Source: Sphingobacterium sp. SGR-19
GTDB lineage: Bacteria; Bacteroidota; Bacteroidia; Sphingobacteriales; Sphingobacteriaceae
Reading direction: 5' to 3'
Assembly (NCBI RefSeq): GCF_011043555.1
Contig: NZ_JAAKGS010000002.1
Location: 806,001-870,000 of the forward strand
Length of the DNA stretch: 64,000 bases
Shown: positions 1 through 8,469 of the stretch, piece by piece
Numbering within the stretch: position 1 is the stretch's first letter
Layout: every line of letters starts with the position of its first letter
Notes under the pieces: model-generated
The model's database searches: none
What the model was told of the DNA's origin: nothing
The model's input: only the letters and a program-made list of their open reading frames with translations
Program-made: the position numbers and the translations under genes

Positions 1-108
1 ATACCGAAAGCGTACTTGAAAGATGCAGCGTTTGTTACAGTGAAGTTTGTTCCGCATGAGGGGCATCGAGCAGGACGCGTGTTTCGGGTGCGGTTGGTGA
101 AGGATTGA
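1..108 (+). CDS. 3' end of an unidentified protein (partial)
   Basis: Frame 1 is open from the first base to a TGA at 106-108 and gives 35 residues that end in GRVFRVRLVKD. The fragment alternates hydrophobic and charged residues (FVTVKF, RVFRVRLV), as in a terminal beta-strand pair of a beta-sandwich. A similar tail occurs at the C-terminus of some secreted Bacteroidetes glycoside hydrolases such as the GH127 group, but the piece is too short for an assignment. A strong hairpin follows 21 bases after the stop. The reading frame is well supported; the function is not. Confidence 0.5.
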   Translation: MPKAYLKDAAFVTVKFVPHEGHRAGRVFRVRLVKD

Positions 109-129
109 TCCGTTCGCAACGAGTTGTTA

Positions 130-174
130 AAACAAAGAGGCTGTCTTAATATATTTGAGACAGCCTCTTTGTTT
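130..174. terminator. Strong bidirectional intrinsic terminator
   Basis: A perfect 17-bp stem (130-146 paired with 158-174) encloses an 11-base AT-rich loop. A-rich and T-rich ends flank the G/C part, so it can act on both strands. It lies between the plus-strand gene ending at 108 and the minus-strand esterase ending at 215, as expected for convergent genes. Confidence 0.85.
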
Positions 175-214
175 CTAGATATACTGCTTATCAGCAATAT
201 TTCCCGAAACAGTA

Positions 215-1063
215 TCATTTTCGATTGTAATAGTAATCCAGCCACACATCGGCGTAGTGGTTTCCTAATTTGCGATATCCGGCCGAACTGAAGTGTATGT
301 CGTCGGGAGCACCTTCGCAATATTTGGAAGAGACGATATGCGCGTTTGGAATGGTTTGCGGCAAGGTATTAATAATCTCATTCATACTGGCACATTTTCC
401 ATCTTGTTGTGCAGATAGCATTTCTCCAGCAAGGAGTGGCGTTTCGGAAGCCTCTAAATGCAAGTCGTTTAACAGATTGGTGTAAACCTTGTTAACTTTA
501 TTTGGCCAATCTTGGTCGCCGGTATTGCTTTCTCCTTGATGTAAGAGAATTCCCTTGATGACACCTTTCTGCTGTCCTATTTTCGCCATTTCAACCAATC
601 TTTTGTAAGGATTGTTGTCGTACAGAGCGAGTTTGCTCTTCATCCAGCCCGGTGCTCTTTCCACGTAGGCGGCGGTGCTATCTTGATCGAATAGCTGAAT
701 GTGGCAACCGCCGATGGCCACATGGATTAACGCTACGGTAATACTATCTGGTAAATTTTGGACAAGGGCTTTGCCGAATTGCTCAGCAGGACTGACACCC
801 GTATTGCAATGACAGAGTGGGGATTTTGCTTTGTACCAGTGGCCTTTCTGTCGGCCAAGGTCGGGACAATCGACAGCCTGTAAATGTAGTAGCCGGATAT
901 CCGCTATGGTATCCTGAACCTCGATTTTTCCGGTACCTTCCATGTTAGATTGGCCGAAACATAAGAAGATATAGACATTGCGGTCTTGGGCGTAACCGTG
1001 ATGTATAGAAAAAACGAGCATGAAAAATGCCGTAAATAGGATGGAGACTTTATTTTTTATCAT
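215..1063 (-). CDS. Secreted carbohydrate esterase, CE6/SASA type (acetylxylan esterase-like)
   Basis: A 282-residue protein of the SGNH/SASA esterase fold that removes acetyl groups from polysaccharides. The nucleophile block FGQSNMEG lies about 20 residues after the signal peptide, LLHQGESNTGDQDW is the central block, and DDIHFSSAGYRKLG near the C-terminus carries the catalytic Asp and His. The start was set at 1063 because it gives a clean signal peptide (MIKNKVSILFTAFFML, cleavage after YAQ); an upstream in-frame start would add 11 polar residues. Length and motifs fit CE6. The xylan locus 2.3 kb away on the same strand makes acetylxylan the likely substrate, which is inference. Sialate O-acetylesterase is an alternative annotation of the same family. 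Confidence 0.8.
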   Translation of the reverse strand: MIKNKVSILFTAFFMLVFSIHHGYAQDRNVYIFLCFGQSNMEGTGKIEVQDTIADIRLLHLQAVDCPDLGRQKGHWYKAKSPLCHCNTGVSPAEQFGKALVQNLPDSITVALIHVAIGGCHIQLFDQDSTAAYVERAPGWMKSKLALYDNNPYKRLVEMAKIGQQKGVIKGILLHQGESNTGDQDWPNKVNKVYTNLLNDLHLEASETPLLAGEMLSAQQDGKCASMNEIINTLPQTIPNAHIVSSKYCEGAPDDIHFSSAGYRKLGNHYADVWLDYYYNRK

Positions 1064-1108
1064 GATATTGTATTTTATGCTAAATATACGATCCATTGAA
1101 TCAAATGA

Positions 1109-1136
1109 ATAAGAGGGAGCGAAACCTCCCTCTTAT
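1109..1136 (-). terminator. Terminator hairpin downstream of the small secreted protein gene
   Basis: An 11-bp perfect stem (1109-1119 with 1126-1136) has a 6-base loop. It lies between the esterase start and the stop of the minus-strand gene at 1271. On the minus strand it is followed by ATTCATTTG, a weak T tail, so termination efficiency is uncertain. Confidence 0.6.
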
Positions 1137-1270
1137 CTGATAGCCCAATATAAATTATTTTACAGTTTTAAGCGGTTTTACCATTTGAATTCGAACCAAA
1201 CAAATATCTTAAATAATAAATAATTTAAATTAAAGTGTTTTTTGATGATTTTACTTCCTTGTTAAGTTGA

Positions 1271-1633
1271 TTACCACCAGGTTAAGGTGGCAGTTCCTGA
1301 AGCTCCGGTCGATCCATCAGCACCGATAAATACCCTAATGTAGCCCCAATATCTATATGAACCGTTTGCGCTGTGGTATCGGTCTCCACCGCCAGGTCCC
1401 CAATTATATTCAGCTAGAAGGATGTCATCGTACGCTTGTACGGACCCGCTAGTTGCCAGCATAGTCCAAGTACAATTAAGGAGTAACTGAGTACAGTAAC
1501 TATTAATGTTTACCCCCATGTAAGCATAATTTGTTGGAATGCCGGCGTACGCAGTTACACTTTGTTGATTGTAGGCATACGAGCTGAACATGCTGCTAAA
1601 GACGATAGCTAAAATTAAAATGATTTTTTTCAT
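1271..1633 (-). CDS. Small secreted protein of unknown function
   Basis: A 120-residue protein that I do not recognise. It has a clear Sec signal peptide (MKKIILILAIVFSSMFSSYA) followed by about 100 residues rich in Tyr, Asn, Gly and Ser. There are only two Cys (NSYCTQLLLNCTW), nine residues apart, which could form a disulfide. The C-terminal half is glycine-rich (WGPGGGDRYHSANGSYRYWG) and ends in alternating polar and hydrophobic residues (ASGTATLTWW), suggesting a small beta-structure in the periplasm or outside the cell. It lies 77 bp downstream of the frameshifted SurA/PpiC-like lipoprotein gene on the same strand, so the two may be co-transcribed and the chaperone could handle this protein. 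That link is inference from position only. Confidence 0.7.
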   Translation of the reverse strand: MKKIILILAIVFSSMFSSYAYNQQSVTAYAGIPTNYAYMGVNINSYCTQLLLNCTWTMLATSGSVQAYDDILLAEYNWGPGGGDRYHSANGSYRYWGYIRVFIGADGSTGASGTATLTWW

Positions 1634-1710
1634 GATTTCTAATTTTAAAAGTTTATAAAATGATTGATATAAGTAATTTATAATGGGATCTAGTGAAAAG
1701 GTAGCGGCGT

Positions 1711-3289
1711 TTATATTATTTTATTAATCGTGATCTTATAGAGGGATTTTAAAATGTCCAATTGTTTATTGTATTCTTCTTTTTCTTTTTCCAAATAGAG
1801 TTTGTGTCTGAGGTTTTCCTTTATTTTATAGTATGTAATATACATACTACCTACGGTGTTTCTTATTTCCAAAAGACAATATTGGTCATTGATCTTCATT
1901 GGATGTGACAGTACACCTGTTTCAAGTCCATCGATGTTTTGTTCGAGAATAGTGTCGTAGGTATGCTTTCCATCTCGGTGAAAAGTCAAGTGCTCTTTAC
2001 TGGGTTCTAATTCTTTTTCTGATTGGCTGTTTGGATCGCGACGAAGTTGCTTGTATGACATCGCTTCACCTAGTGTTTTAAATTTATAAATAGTAATATC
2101 GGCCTTTTCGAAAGTTTTCAAGCTATCTTTACGCGATTGATAATAGCTTGCTATTGCTGATTCTTGAAGATCAATGTTGGCTTCAATATGTTTTTCCTTA
2201 AAATATTTGACGTAAAATTGATTTTTTATCGAGTTCTTAAACAGTGCGTATTCAAGATCCGATTCAGGAGATAGCTTTTGTGCCTCATCGTATAGAAATT
2301 GGTTGATTAAGTAGACTTCTATCAATTTCTTGACATCATCTTTATCTTTCAACGAACCTATAAACATAGGTTGATAGCGAATAAACTCTCTGAAATCTTT
2401 TCCTCTAAATTGTTTTCTTTGCTTGTGTAAGGTATATTCCATTAAGAGTAGACTATCCACGTGAGTACGCCAATCTTCTGCCAATTCATCGTATTGATCA
2501 GAGATATCCGCTATTGCATCTTCATAATATATGGGACATGTTTCAGATTGAATGCGTTGTACACTTTGCCAAACGTGAGTTTGAGTCAATTTTATTGTTA
2601 ATTCCTGGCGGATAATGTTCTGAATTTCAGTAAAAGGTGGGACTGTTGCGTCCAATATGTCATGAACCAGAATAAGGTAGGCTCCTTGATCTGTCTGGAC
2701 GGGCCCAATGATATCATTAATTTTTGCATCATCTAATCCATCTGTAAATGCGCCAAATGGAAGAAATGGATAGGACAATGCAATAGTATGAAATTTGTCA
2801 GATAAACTTTTTCTTTTTAGGTTGTCGAATTTTTGTTTGTTCGTTGTCTCCGCGCTTTCAGTAGGGGCGTGGGTGTCTGAGTTCCAGAACTTCGAGTTGG
2901 TAGTTTTGTTTTTTTCTTTGGTACGTCTCTCGCAACATTAAATTTGTAATCTCTATTTTCGGCTTTACAGTTTTGTTCCAGAGGTATCCGTCGACTTGTG
3001 AGATATAGAATTTCATAGCATATTCCAAACGCTTTTTTAGCTCCGCTATCGTATCAAAACTATTTTGCTTAGCGAAGGCAAGTATATAGGCGTCGTCTAT
3101 AAGTTGTTTGCTGGATTGAGTAGAGTCGTACTTAGTTGTTTTTTTTAACTTTTCTATTTGATAGTTGTATTCATCACGGGAAAAAGAAAATCCACCAACC
3201 TCCAATACGATATCTTGGTTTGTTCCGGAGAAAGGTAGACAAGCACTCAAAAGGCCGAGTAATAGAGTATATATAGCTGTGTTTTTCAT
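1711..3289 (-). pseudogene. SurA/PpiC-like peptidyl-prolyl isomerase lipoprotein, frameshifted
   Basis: The two halves of one periplasmic foldase/chaperone lie in different frames. The 5' half (3289 to a TGA at 2858) is a 143-residue lipoprotein start with lipobox LLSAC and a SurA-like helical N-terminus. The 3' half continues in the next frame, which is open from about 2940 through 2778 to the stop at 1711. It carries parvulin-like text (SYPFLPFGAFTDGL, then GPVQTDQGAYLILVHDI) and a second helical and parvulin-like section. A TTG at 2778 could start it, but codons upstream of it continue without a stop into the 5' half, so one gene of about 525 codons needing one +1 shift is the simpler reading. 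Candidate shift sites are the A7 run (2909-2915, T on the plus strand) and the C4 run near 2864. It could be a true mutation or a sequencing error. Confidence 0.75.
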
Positions 3290-3321
3290 TTAATCTTCTC
3301 CTTTCAACGTTTTAATTGTAC

Positions 3322-3357
3322 CAAATTGGGGAGGTTTTTATTATCCTCCCCAATTTG
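3322..3357. terminator. Terminator hairpin at the end of the xylanase operon
   Basis: A 13-bp perfect stem (3322-3334 with 3345-3357) has a 10-base AT-rich loop. It lies after the GH10 gene, in the short gap before the start of the SurA/PpiC-like gene, and would end the minus-strand PUL transcript. The T tail is poor on the minus strand and better on the plus strand. Confidence 0.7.
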
Positions 3358-3361
3358 TTTA

Positions 3362-3431
3362 TTTTATTATTTCTGTTTTTCTAAAGCTTCTGCAACTTTT
3401 ATTATTTCTGTTTTTCTAAAGCTTCTGCAAC
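3362..3431. repeat. Perfect 35-bp tandem duplication over the xylanase 3' end
   Basis: Bases 3362-3396 and 3397-3431 are identical direct repeats with no spacer. The second copy contains the last nine codons and stop of the GH10 gene (VAEALEKQK plus stop at 3402-3404). The first copy is therefore a duplicate of the gene end lying in the 3' untranslated region. It looks like a recent slippage duplication. Confidence 0.95.
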
Positions 3432-5561
3432 GGCCTGATAGGCAGGCTTGCGCACGAAAGTTTCTGTCCACAACCCGATAGGTTCGCCCTTTCTCCAGAA
3501 GGAATACTGGGAATTAGGACTATCTAGCGGACTCCAGACGGTTATGCCGTACTGTTGCGCTTTCGGTATAATTTCGAAATATTTCTCAATGACAAACTTG
3601 TACATTTCTGCCTGTGCCGCATACTGTTCGGCTGTAGCATTTGGAGTTTGCGTGTTATCGCCCAGGCCAATATCCAGTTCGGATACTTTGATCAGCTTGC
3701 CGGTAGCCGCAAGAAGCTCGTACATATTGATAATGTTATCCTTGTTCGTGTTAATGTCAATATGCATCTGTGTACCGATTCCATCTACCGTTACCCCTTT
3801 GCTTTCCACATAGTCAACATAAGCGATGAGTCCTTCGCACTTGTCACCACCACCTTCGAGACCATAGTCGTTAATAAAGAGTTTATCCTCCGGGTCTCCA
3901 TATTGTCTTGCATATTGGATCGCTTTGACCGCGTAATCTTTACCCAAGTAATCCTGCCAATAAAACTCATCCGCGGCCATATCTTCCTTACCTATACCTG
4001 TTTTCAAGGCATACTGATCCGGCCAATCGGACATGGGCTCATTGACGACATCCCAAGCCTTGATATGGCCTTTGGTCACCTCCATCATCCCGGCGATAAA
4101 GGTTTCCAGCGCCTGTGAAATGATTTGTTCCTTCTCTTCCGGTGTTTTCTCGATGATGCTTCCACCGGGGCCACCGTAGCCTTCACCGTTAGCAGATAAC
4201 TGTCGGTTAGAGCCATTTCCCCAACCGCCCCAACCGGCCATGCCACTTTCGAAATCGCCGTTAGCGATGAGGTTTGCTGTACTGCCTGCCACGGTTAAGC
4301 GTACGTCATCGATATACACCGTGCCGTCATAAGTCCCGTGATTCACGATAAAGCGGTTTCGCAAGTCGGTGCTGGTTAACGTAAAGGTATACTCCTGATA
4401 TTCGGTACCCAAACTGATGTTTCCGAAACTCTCGCCGGAATAGTCGGCTGAATTTTGAAGATCGACACCAATGGAACCGGCCTTGGAACCCTTTGCAGCG
4501 ATGCTGAGCGTGAACGCTGTATTGGCGTCCACTGCGTCAAAATCGTAGGCCGTCTGCGCCTCCCAGGAGTTGACAACCGATGGGTTGCTAAGCACTAAGG
4601 CATAGCCGATATCGCCGACCGGTCCGCTGCCGCCTTCCTCGTTGAACTTGCTGATCGCGATATTGTCGAAATAGTAGGTCGTGGCGTTCAGTCCCAGATT
4701 AAAAGCGATTGCTCCCGCACCAGCCATTTCTTCGGATATCGTAATTTCTCGTGTGTAGGTCGACCATTCCGGCGTAGAGGAAATACTCCCGAAGAAATCA
4801 TAGTGCATGTATTCGTAGGGCACCCGATGTGCTTGCGTGGAGTAATTAGCTGCAGCATCTGATTTTATATCGATGGATAGCTCATAACGCTCGCCTACGG
4901 CCACCGACTGGTCTAAGCTGATAAAAAACTGCACATCCCAATCGTTGGCACGAGCTGCGGTGTTGGTTAATTGTAATGCACGCCCCTGATCGTTAGCCCC
5001 TTGCCCGTCTGCTGTGAAAGAAACCGCTGCATTATCCGTATAGAGGTAGTTCGCATTGTCGTCGGTTTCAAAATCAATTGCGGTGACCAGATCCCAGCTG
5101 GGGCCGCCAATATTTTCGGGAGCAATTAAGCTGTTGAGGTAAGCCGCGTTTTGTCCGGCGTGCCACACCAAGGTATGACCGTAGATGCCCATCTCATTTT
5201 CCGCGGCCAATTCGATAAGGGACTGGACATTGGCCAAATTCAGCGATCCATCGTCCTGCACGATAGAAAAATGCTTCATGGCATTTCCGGTGACCAACTC
5301 GTCAAAATTTCGGTTCACCAAGCGGTGCATCACGCCTTTGCCCAAGTAATCAGAAGCGTTTACCGCCACACCCCAGTGAAAATCCGGGTTTGCATCTTTA
5401 TCCAAATAGCTAAGGAGCGGCTCATACGAGTCAATATCTTCCTGCGCAATAATGCTTTCCGGTTTGTCCACCGGAAAGTCTGCAGTAAATTGTTTGGCAC
5501 AGGAACTCCCCAGCAGGGCTGCTGCAAAGAAAAAAGTGCCGGTTTTATAACGAAGGTTCAT
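3402..5561 (-). CDS. Surface GH10 endo-beta-1,4-xylanase with carbohydrate-binding modules inserted in the barrel
   Basis: A 719-residue lipoprotein (lipobox LLGSSC, Cys21) that cuts the xylan backbone. The GH10 barrel starts at about residue 60 (HWGVAVNASDYLGKG, then GHTLVWHAGQNAAYL) and is interrupted at about residue 150. Some 310 residues holding two beta-sandwich modules of the CBM4/9/22 type follow. The barrel resumes near 475 with the acid/base Glu508 in WDVVNEP and the nucleophile Glu628 in VSELDIG. This inserted-CBM design is known from Bacteroides and Prevotella PUL xylanases (Xyn10C type), where the protein is anchored on the cell surface. It is the last gene of the susC-susD-susC-susD-xusE operon, 29 bp after the preceding stop. 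A 35-bp tandem duplication covers its 3' end without changing the protein. Confidence 0.95.
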   Translation of the reverse strand: MNLRYKTGTFFFAAALLGSSCAKQFTADFPVDKPESIIAQEDIDSYEPLLSYLDKDANPDFHWGVAVNASDYLGKGVMHRLVNRNFDELVTGNAMKHFSIVQDDGSLNLANVQSLIELAAENEMGIYGHTLVWHAGQNAAYLNSLIAPENIGGPSWDLVTAIDFETDDNANYLYTDNAAVSFTADGQGANDQGRALQLTNTAARANDWDVQFFISLDQSVAVGERYELSIDIKSDAAANYSTQAHRVPYEYMHYDFFGSISSTPEWSTYTREITISEEMAGAGAIAFNLGLNATTYYFDNIAISKFNEEGGSGPVGDIGYALVLSNPSVVNSWEAQTAYDFDAVDANTAFTLSIAAKGSKAGSIGVDLQNSADYSGESFGNISLGTEYQEYTFTLTSTDLRNRFIVNHGTYDGTVYIDDVRLTVAGSTANLIANGDFESGMAGWGGWGNGSNRQLSANGEGYGGPGGSIIEKTPEEKEQIISQALETFIAGMMEVTKGHIKAWDVVNEPMSDWPDQYALKTGIGKEDMAADEFYWQDYLGKDYAVKAIQYARQYGDPEDKLFINDYGLEGGGDKCEGLIAYVDYVESKGVTVDGIGTQMHIDINTNKDNIINMYELLAATGKLIKVSELDIGLGDNTQTPNATAEQYAAQAEMYKFVIEKYFEIIPKAQQYGITVWSPLDSPNSQYSFWRKGEPIGLWTETFVRKPAYQAVAEALEKQK

Positions 5562-5590
5562 ATCCTAATCGATTAAAGTTTTGTATCTGT

Positions 5591-6652
5591 TTATTGTTCT
5601 TTAGGAGTAACCACAAAGGTCTCCATTTTTACCCCCCGATCACGCATCACGAGCGTATCCTTGCTGGAAATATGCATGCTAGCCATATCAATTTCATAGT
5701 CTAAGTACAGGACGTCCCGATCGGTATTGCCCCAGGAATTTTTATCGCCACGCTTCACAAACGATCCCGTTCCACTGGCATCCACACCAGAAGTGCCCGA
5801 GCTGATGCTGCAGTTGTTGTCGCTATCGAAGGTCAGAATTAATTCCATGTCAACATTAGTTTGGTCTACATCCGCGTAGGCTAAGGGCAGCACCAGTCTT
5901 TGTAAACCTTGACTGTGGAGACTGATGACTTCATCACGTTCCACTAAGCCTTCATTACGGACGATCCTTTGCGTTAGACTTTCACGACCGCTTTTTCCTT
6001 CAATATCATCTACGCCGCGGCGCAGGTAGTTACCATGCCAAGTGTTGATGTATTTAATCGCATATAAGGTGTAATTTTTCGGCATAATCTCCCAATCTTC
6101 TTCCATGGTCGGTCTAAACAAGCTGCCGGATTCTATGGGTAGTCCCGACAGGATGGTATCAGCATTGCTGACGCCGGTCATACGAATCGGTAAGACATAG
6201 TTGGTGCTGAGTGATTTGGGATCGGCAAAGAAAGCGTCCGTCAGTTGTACTTCCACGCCACCCACCAGATTGCCCTTAGGTATGATGATGTTGTTGGATG
6301 CCAGCGTATAGTAATTTTCCGGCAGGGCCTCAATAGGAGCTCCGCCAGGGGCGCTTCCCCCCGGACCGAAGACGATATCGTTCGTCAAGCTATTATCCAC
6401 TTCAAAGTCAATACGGACATCCTGCAAGTTATTATATACGCCGGCAGTGGTCGCCATGACCATGAATTTATGATCGTTGTCCAAGCTGGTATCAAAGACA
6501 TCCTCCCCTAAGGTTAGGGTACGTATTGGAGATTGATACGCGAAGTATACCGACTGATAGTCGTAATCCGGAAACTCCCAATCTTGATTTTTGCAGGCTG
6601 AAAAGCCAAGGACAAGCAAAGCAATTCCGCAGTATATCGTTTTTATCTTCAT
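5591..6652 (-). CDS. DUF1735-type surface glycan-binding lipoprotein (XusE-like)
   Basis: A 353-residue lipoprotein (MKIKTIYCGIALLVLGFSAC, Cys20) with an N-terminal DUF1735-like region (SVYFAYQSPIRTLTLGEDV, then DVRIDFEVDN) and a C-terminal part ending in a DUF4973-like section. Such proteins follow susD in xylan PULs and act as accessory glycan-binding proteins at the outer surface (XusE position in Prevotella bryantii). The start at 6652 was chosen because it begins the lipoprotein signal; an upstream ATG would add only seven residues. It lies between the second susD and the GH10 gene in one minus-strand operon with short gaps. It has no catalytic motifs. Confidence 0.8.
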   Translation of the reverse strand: MKIKTIYCGIALLVLGFSACKNQDWEFPDYDYQSVYFAYQSPIRTLTLGEDVFDTSLDNDHKFMVMATTAGVYNNLQDVRIDFEVDNSLTNDIVFGPGGSAPGGAPIEALPENYYTLASNNIIIPKGNLVGGVEVQLTDAFFADPKSLSTNYVLPIRMTGVSNADTILSGLPIESGSLFRPTMEEDWEIMPKNYTLYAIKYINTWHGNYLRRGVDDIEGKSGRESLTQRIVRNEGLVERDEVISLHSQGLQRLVLPLAYADVDQTNVDMELILTFDSDNNCSISSGTSGVDASGTGSFVKRGDKNSWGNTDRDVLYLDYEIDMASMHISSKDTLVMRDRGVKMETFVVTPKEQ

Positions 6653-6685
6653 GGTTATTATCTTTTTAATCATCGTATAATTGAA

Positions 6686-8443
6686 TTACCAACCTTGATT
6701 TTGGCGCAGGTTATCGTATTTGAGTATTTCACTGTACGGAATCGGCCCGTAGTGCATATAATTATCGTAACGCCGATTCTCGACATCGATGATGTTGTGT
6801 ACGTTGTTTTGAATACTGACCCCTTGTGCGGTTTCGTTGAGCGGACTTTGCCAGCGACGGAGATCCCAGAAGCGGAAACCTTCGAAACAAAGTTCCAGAC
6901 GCCGTTCGTTGCGGATAAGCTCCCGCATGGCCTCTTGATCGTTTTTGATGGTTTCCAGATAGGCGTCGTCGTTATCGGCGCCTACACCTGCGCGGGCGCG
7001 GATGGCTTTTACCATATCATAAGCTGAAAATCCCTGATTGCCCGCTGTCGTGGGTCCCCATGCCTCGTTTGCGGCCTCGGCAAAAGCCAAGTAGATGTCG
7101 GTCATCCGTAGACGCGGTGTGATGTGGTACTGACCTGATACCGAAGAGGGGTTCAGGTTCACATCCTGCCGGAGCAGCTTACGCAGGTAATAACCCGTAC
7201 GAGTAGAGGTTTCCGCCCTGTTTAGTCCATCGTTTGTGCTGCTGTTCGCGCTGGTGTTGATGCTGCTGTTGTTTACCCCTGCTGTACTGCCGTTGAGCAA
7301 GATATAGCTGCTTAGACGAGGGTCTCGATCTGCATAGGGATTTGTTGCATCGTAATCACTCTGCGGATGGGTTATGGGGTAGCCGTTTGCCATTGGAAAC
7401 GCGTCGACCAGATTTTGTGTGGGATTGATGCGGCCACTACCGAATAGCGTAGGCGGGAAGTGTTGAGCTTCCAGGTCGCTGTTAACTCCGCCACGGTCGG
7501 TACGCCAGAGAATTTCTGCGGTATTGGCGCCGGCACTCATGGCATCTACACTGGCCGATTCATAAAAGTGTCCTCCGTTGGGATCCATACCGACGATGCC
7601 ACCTCGTTGTCCGATCACAACAGCGGCGTAATTTGCCGCATCTTCCCAGCTGGTGCTACTACCGGCACTAAAGGCCGGACTGGCGGCCAGCAGGGCGGCT
7701 TTGGCTCGTATGGCCTGCACGATACGGGTGGTCATCCGCAAACGAAAATCGACACCGAACACGCGGTTGTAATCCTCATGGCTGAGCTCCATTTCCTGAT
7801 ATTTTGTCGGAATTTGCGATGCACTGCTAATATCTTCATAGTCGAGTGGGAGCAGGTCTTCGGCCTGTTGCAGGTCACTATAGATTTGTTGCATACAGTC
7901 TTCGAAACTGTTTCTCGCATGATTATGGTCATCTTCTAAACCTTCGTGTTCCAACACGATAGGGACACCCATTACCTGCCCGTCATCGGTTTTTCCGCCA
8001 TGTGCCTGCAAAAGGTAATACATAAACAAGGCGCGCAAGCCGTAGGCTTCACCCTTCATACGGTCGTTGAACAGCTGTGTGATATTTTCGTTCGTTGCCC
8101 AATTCACCCGATCGGTAATTTCCAGAAAATTGTTGATATACTGAATGGCCGACTTACTGTTTCGCCATTGATCCGTCGGGTTGTTGATGGCTGTCCACTG
8201 TCCGGTGGCAATCTTTAGGTAGTCGCTTGCCCGGTCGTTGGTCACGGCATCGTCGGTGGCAACATCGTTAAAGCTGTTGGTTGGCACACGATTATAGGCA
8301 TTTAGTAATAAGCCTTGTGCATATAACGGACGCGTGTAGGCCTCCTCGATGGGCAGGATATTTTCAATGGCCGGTTCGAACATATCTTCGCACGCCGTTA
8401 CGAAGATGCTGCTCATCAGGGCTATATAGATTATCTTCTTCAT
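6686..8443 (-). CDS. SusD-family starch/xylan-binding lipoprotein (second pair, XusD-like)
   Basis: A 585-residue outer-membrane lipoprotein (MKKIIYIALMSSIFVTAC) that forms the lid over its SusC partner and captures oligosaccharides. SusD hallmarks are the helical N-terminal half with TPR-like repeats (RMKGEAYGLRALFMYYLLQ) and the C-terminal RagB/SusD part: RMTDIYLAFAEAANEAWGP, then AMRELIRNERRLELCFEGF, RFWDLRRWQ, and a final YDNLRQNQGW. The start at 8443 gives the lipoprotein signal directly; eight extra codons upstream are unlikely to be translated. It follows the second susC by 26 bp and would be co-transcribed with it. Specificity for xylo-oligosaccharides is inferred from the neighbouring GH10. 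Confidence 0.93.
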   Translation of the reverse strand: MKKIIYIALMSSIFVTACEDMFEPAIENILPIEEAYTRPLYAQGLLLNAYNRVPTNSFNDVATDDAVTNDRASDYLKIATGQWTAINNPTDQWRNSKSAIQYINNFLEITDRVNWATNENITQLFNDRMKGEAYGLRALFMYYLLQAHGGKTDDGQVMGVPIVLEHEGLEDDHNHARNSFEDCMQQIYSDLQQAEDLLPLDYEDISSASQIPTKYQEMELSHEDYNRVFGVDFRLRMTTRIVQAIRAKAALLAASPAFSAGSSTSWEDAANYAAVVIGQRGGIVGMDPNGGHFYESASVDAMSAGANTAEILWRTDRGGVNSDLEAQHFPPTLFGSGRINPTQNLVDAFPMANGYPITHPQSDYDATNPYADRDPRLSSYILLNGSTAGVNNSSINTSANSSTNDGLNRAETSTRTGYYLRKLLRQDVNLNPSSVSGQYHITPRLRMTDIYLAFAEAANEAWGPTTAGNQGFSAYDMVKAIRARAGVGADNDDAYLETIKNDQEAMRELIRNERRLELCFEGFRFWDLRRWQSPLNETAQGVSIQNNVHNIIDVENRRYDNYMHYGPIPYSEILKYDNLRQNQGW

Positions 8444-8469
8444 GTTTGTCGTTGTTAGTTCCCTCATTA

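Noticed and set aside
3555..4118. 187-codon plus-strand open frame inside the GH10 gene
   Set aside because: It lies antisense to strongly supported catalytic motifs and has no recognisable domain.
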